Shown here: piece by piece, positions 63,337-64,000 of the stretch
Layout: each line of letters starts with the position of its first letter
How positions within the stretch are numbered: position 1 is the first letter of the stretch
The notes under the pieces: generated by a model
What the model was told of the DNA's origin: nothing
Seen by the model: the letters and a program-made list of their open reading frames with translations, nothing else
Databases searched by the model: none
Program-made: the position numbers and the translations under genes
NCBI RefSeq assembly: GCF_017303315.1
Contig: NZ_JAFKOI010000008.1
Location: forward strand, 92,709-156,708
DNA from: Bacillus sp. NTK071
GTDB taxonomy: Bacteria; Bacillota; Bacilli; Bacillales; Guptibacillaceae
DNA: 64,000 nucleotides
Direction: 5' to 3'

Positions 63337-64000
63337 AGGGACGTAGGGACAGGTGCCTATTTCCCCATGCCCGTCGCTCCTCGTTGACCATATTAAAGAA
63401 GAGAGTCTCTGGTGAAATTTAGTGGCTCTCTTCTATGCATTCACTGGCTCCATTCTCCGCAATTGATGGCTCATAATTCCGCACAAGTGGCTTTTTCGTT
63501 CCGCAATACTTAGGCATAGTGGTAAACAGCTTGGCATTTGCTGATACATTTCTTGTCACTAGGTGGTAAATAGACTGTCATTAGTGGTATATTTCACTGG
63601 CCGTAATCAAGTGGATCATTTTCTTGTCCTACTTCACTGATTGGGACGAGGTACCTGTCCCCATAGCCGTCTAACCGGTGGCTCTCTTCTTTGCATTAAC
63701 TGGCTTTATTCTCCGCAATTAGTGGCTCAAAACATTGCACAAGTGGCTTTTTCGTTCCGCAATACTCACCTGGTCCAAAGAACTGCCATCGGAATGTTAT
63801 CTTCAGTCAAAACTACTTAAATCATAATGGATACCCATCTTCCAAAGAAGGTGGGTATTATTTTTGACGCTTACTTCTTTAGTGGGACGAGGTACCTGTC
63901 CCCATAGCCGTCAAGCTAAGCTAATTGTTTTTGATACTCCGCCTTTAAACGTTATCCTTCCTAGAAGAATATTCTAAGGAAGGAAGATAATGTGGGTATT
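63337..64000. repeat. Gene-free repeat region with REP-B copies
   Basis: A REP-B-related start at 63348-63375. A block matching the 35016-35097 terminator region lies at 63373-63447, and the long direct repeat at 63458-63661 (partner 55161-55364) ends in a REP-B core at 63643-63662. A partial third copy of the unit lies near 63712-63765, a terminator-like hairpin (ATACCCATCTTCC / AAGGTGGGTAT) at 63824-63862, and another REP-B core at 63884-63903. No coding gene is evident. Confidence 0.75.

Noticed and set aside
1..64000. Prophage or complete integrative element
   Set aside because: I found no integrase, terminase, capsid, portal, relaxase or attachment-site duplication; the accessory regions are explained by toxin loci, REP elements and small relics.

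Overview
The window looks like chromosomal DNA from a low-GC Gram-positive bacterium of the Bacillaceae. It carries a pgsB-pgsC-pgsA-capD-pgsE poly-gamma-glutamate operon, YwqH/YwqI/YwqJ-like LXG toxin loci, strong AGGAGG-type ribosome binding sites, lipoprotein signal peptides and cell-wall-binding type 2 repeat proteins. I cannot name the species from sequence alone. I see no tRNA, rRNA, CRISPR array or complete classical insertion sequence.

Layout: 0-3.5 kb is a nitrogen/nucleotidyltransferase block (start of an amidohydrolase, DnaQ-like exonuclease, GlnD-like DUF294 protein, ammonium transporter). 3.9-5.8 kb has a metalloprotease-like protein and a lipoprotein behind a Fur-box promoter. 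5.8-13.4 kb is a graveyard and reservoir of orphan toxin/immunity cassettes on the minus strand, cut up by a repeat family. 13.5-16.4 kb is an intact LXG locus with a glycine-zipper, probably membrane-active toxin. 17-28 kb carries a berberine-bridge-type FAD oxidoreductase, an N-formylglutamate amidohydrolase-like protein, a giant ten-domain NlpC/P60-like secreted protein and the polyglutamate operon. 28.5-31 kb has a frameshifted RAYT (REP-associated Y1 transposase) next to a comM/yifB gene. 31-39.7 kb is defence-like: a putative AbiC protein overlapping an EAL phosphodiesterase, an Mrr-like nuclease and several unknowns. 40.8-46.8 kb encodes surface proteins. 48-50.4 kb holds a second comM with a second RAYT. 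50.8-59.5 kb contains an LXG nuclease-toxin operon and a truncated paralogue. 59.6-63.3 kb has a possible uracil-DNA-glycosylase-fold protein and an unusual zinc-ribbon/DUF2628/cytochrome c fusion.

The dominant feature is repetition. About 25 copies or fragments of one REP-like family (called REP-A here) occur. A full copy has inverted ends with the core GGGACGGTTCT, a terminator-like hairpin in the middle, and is about 150-200 bp long. A second family (REP-B) has the core GGGACGAGGTACCTGTCCC. REP copies repeatedly sit exactly where a gene fragment begins or ends: orphan toxin cassettes, immunity genes, a comM fragment, a DUF5344 fragment and a truncated LXG gene. Two RAYT genes, each next to a comM gene, are natural candidates for the enzymes that spread these repeats. 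My main hypothesis is that REP elements and RAYTs shape the shuffling of polymorphic-toxin cassettes here. This is inference from junction positions and has not been demonstrated.
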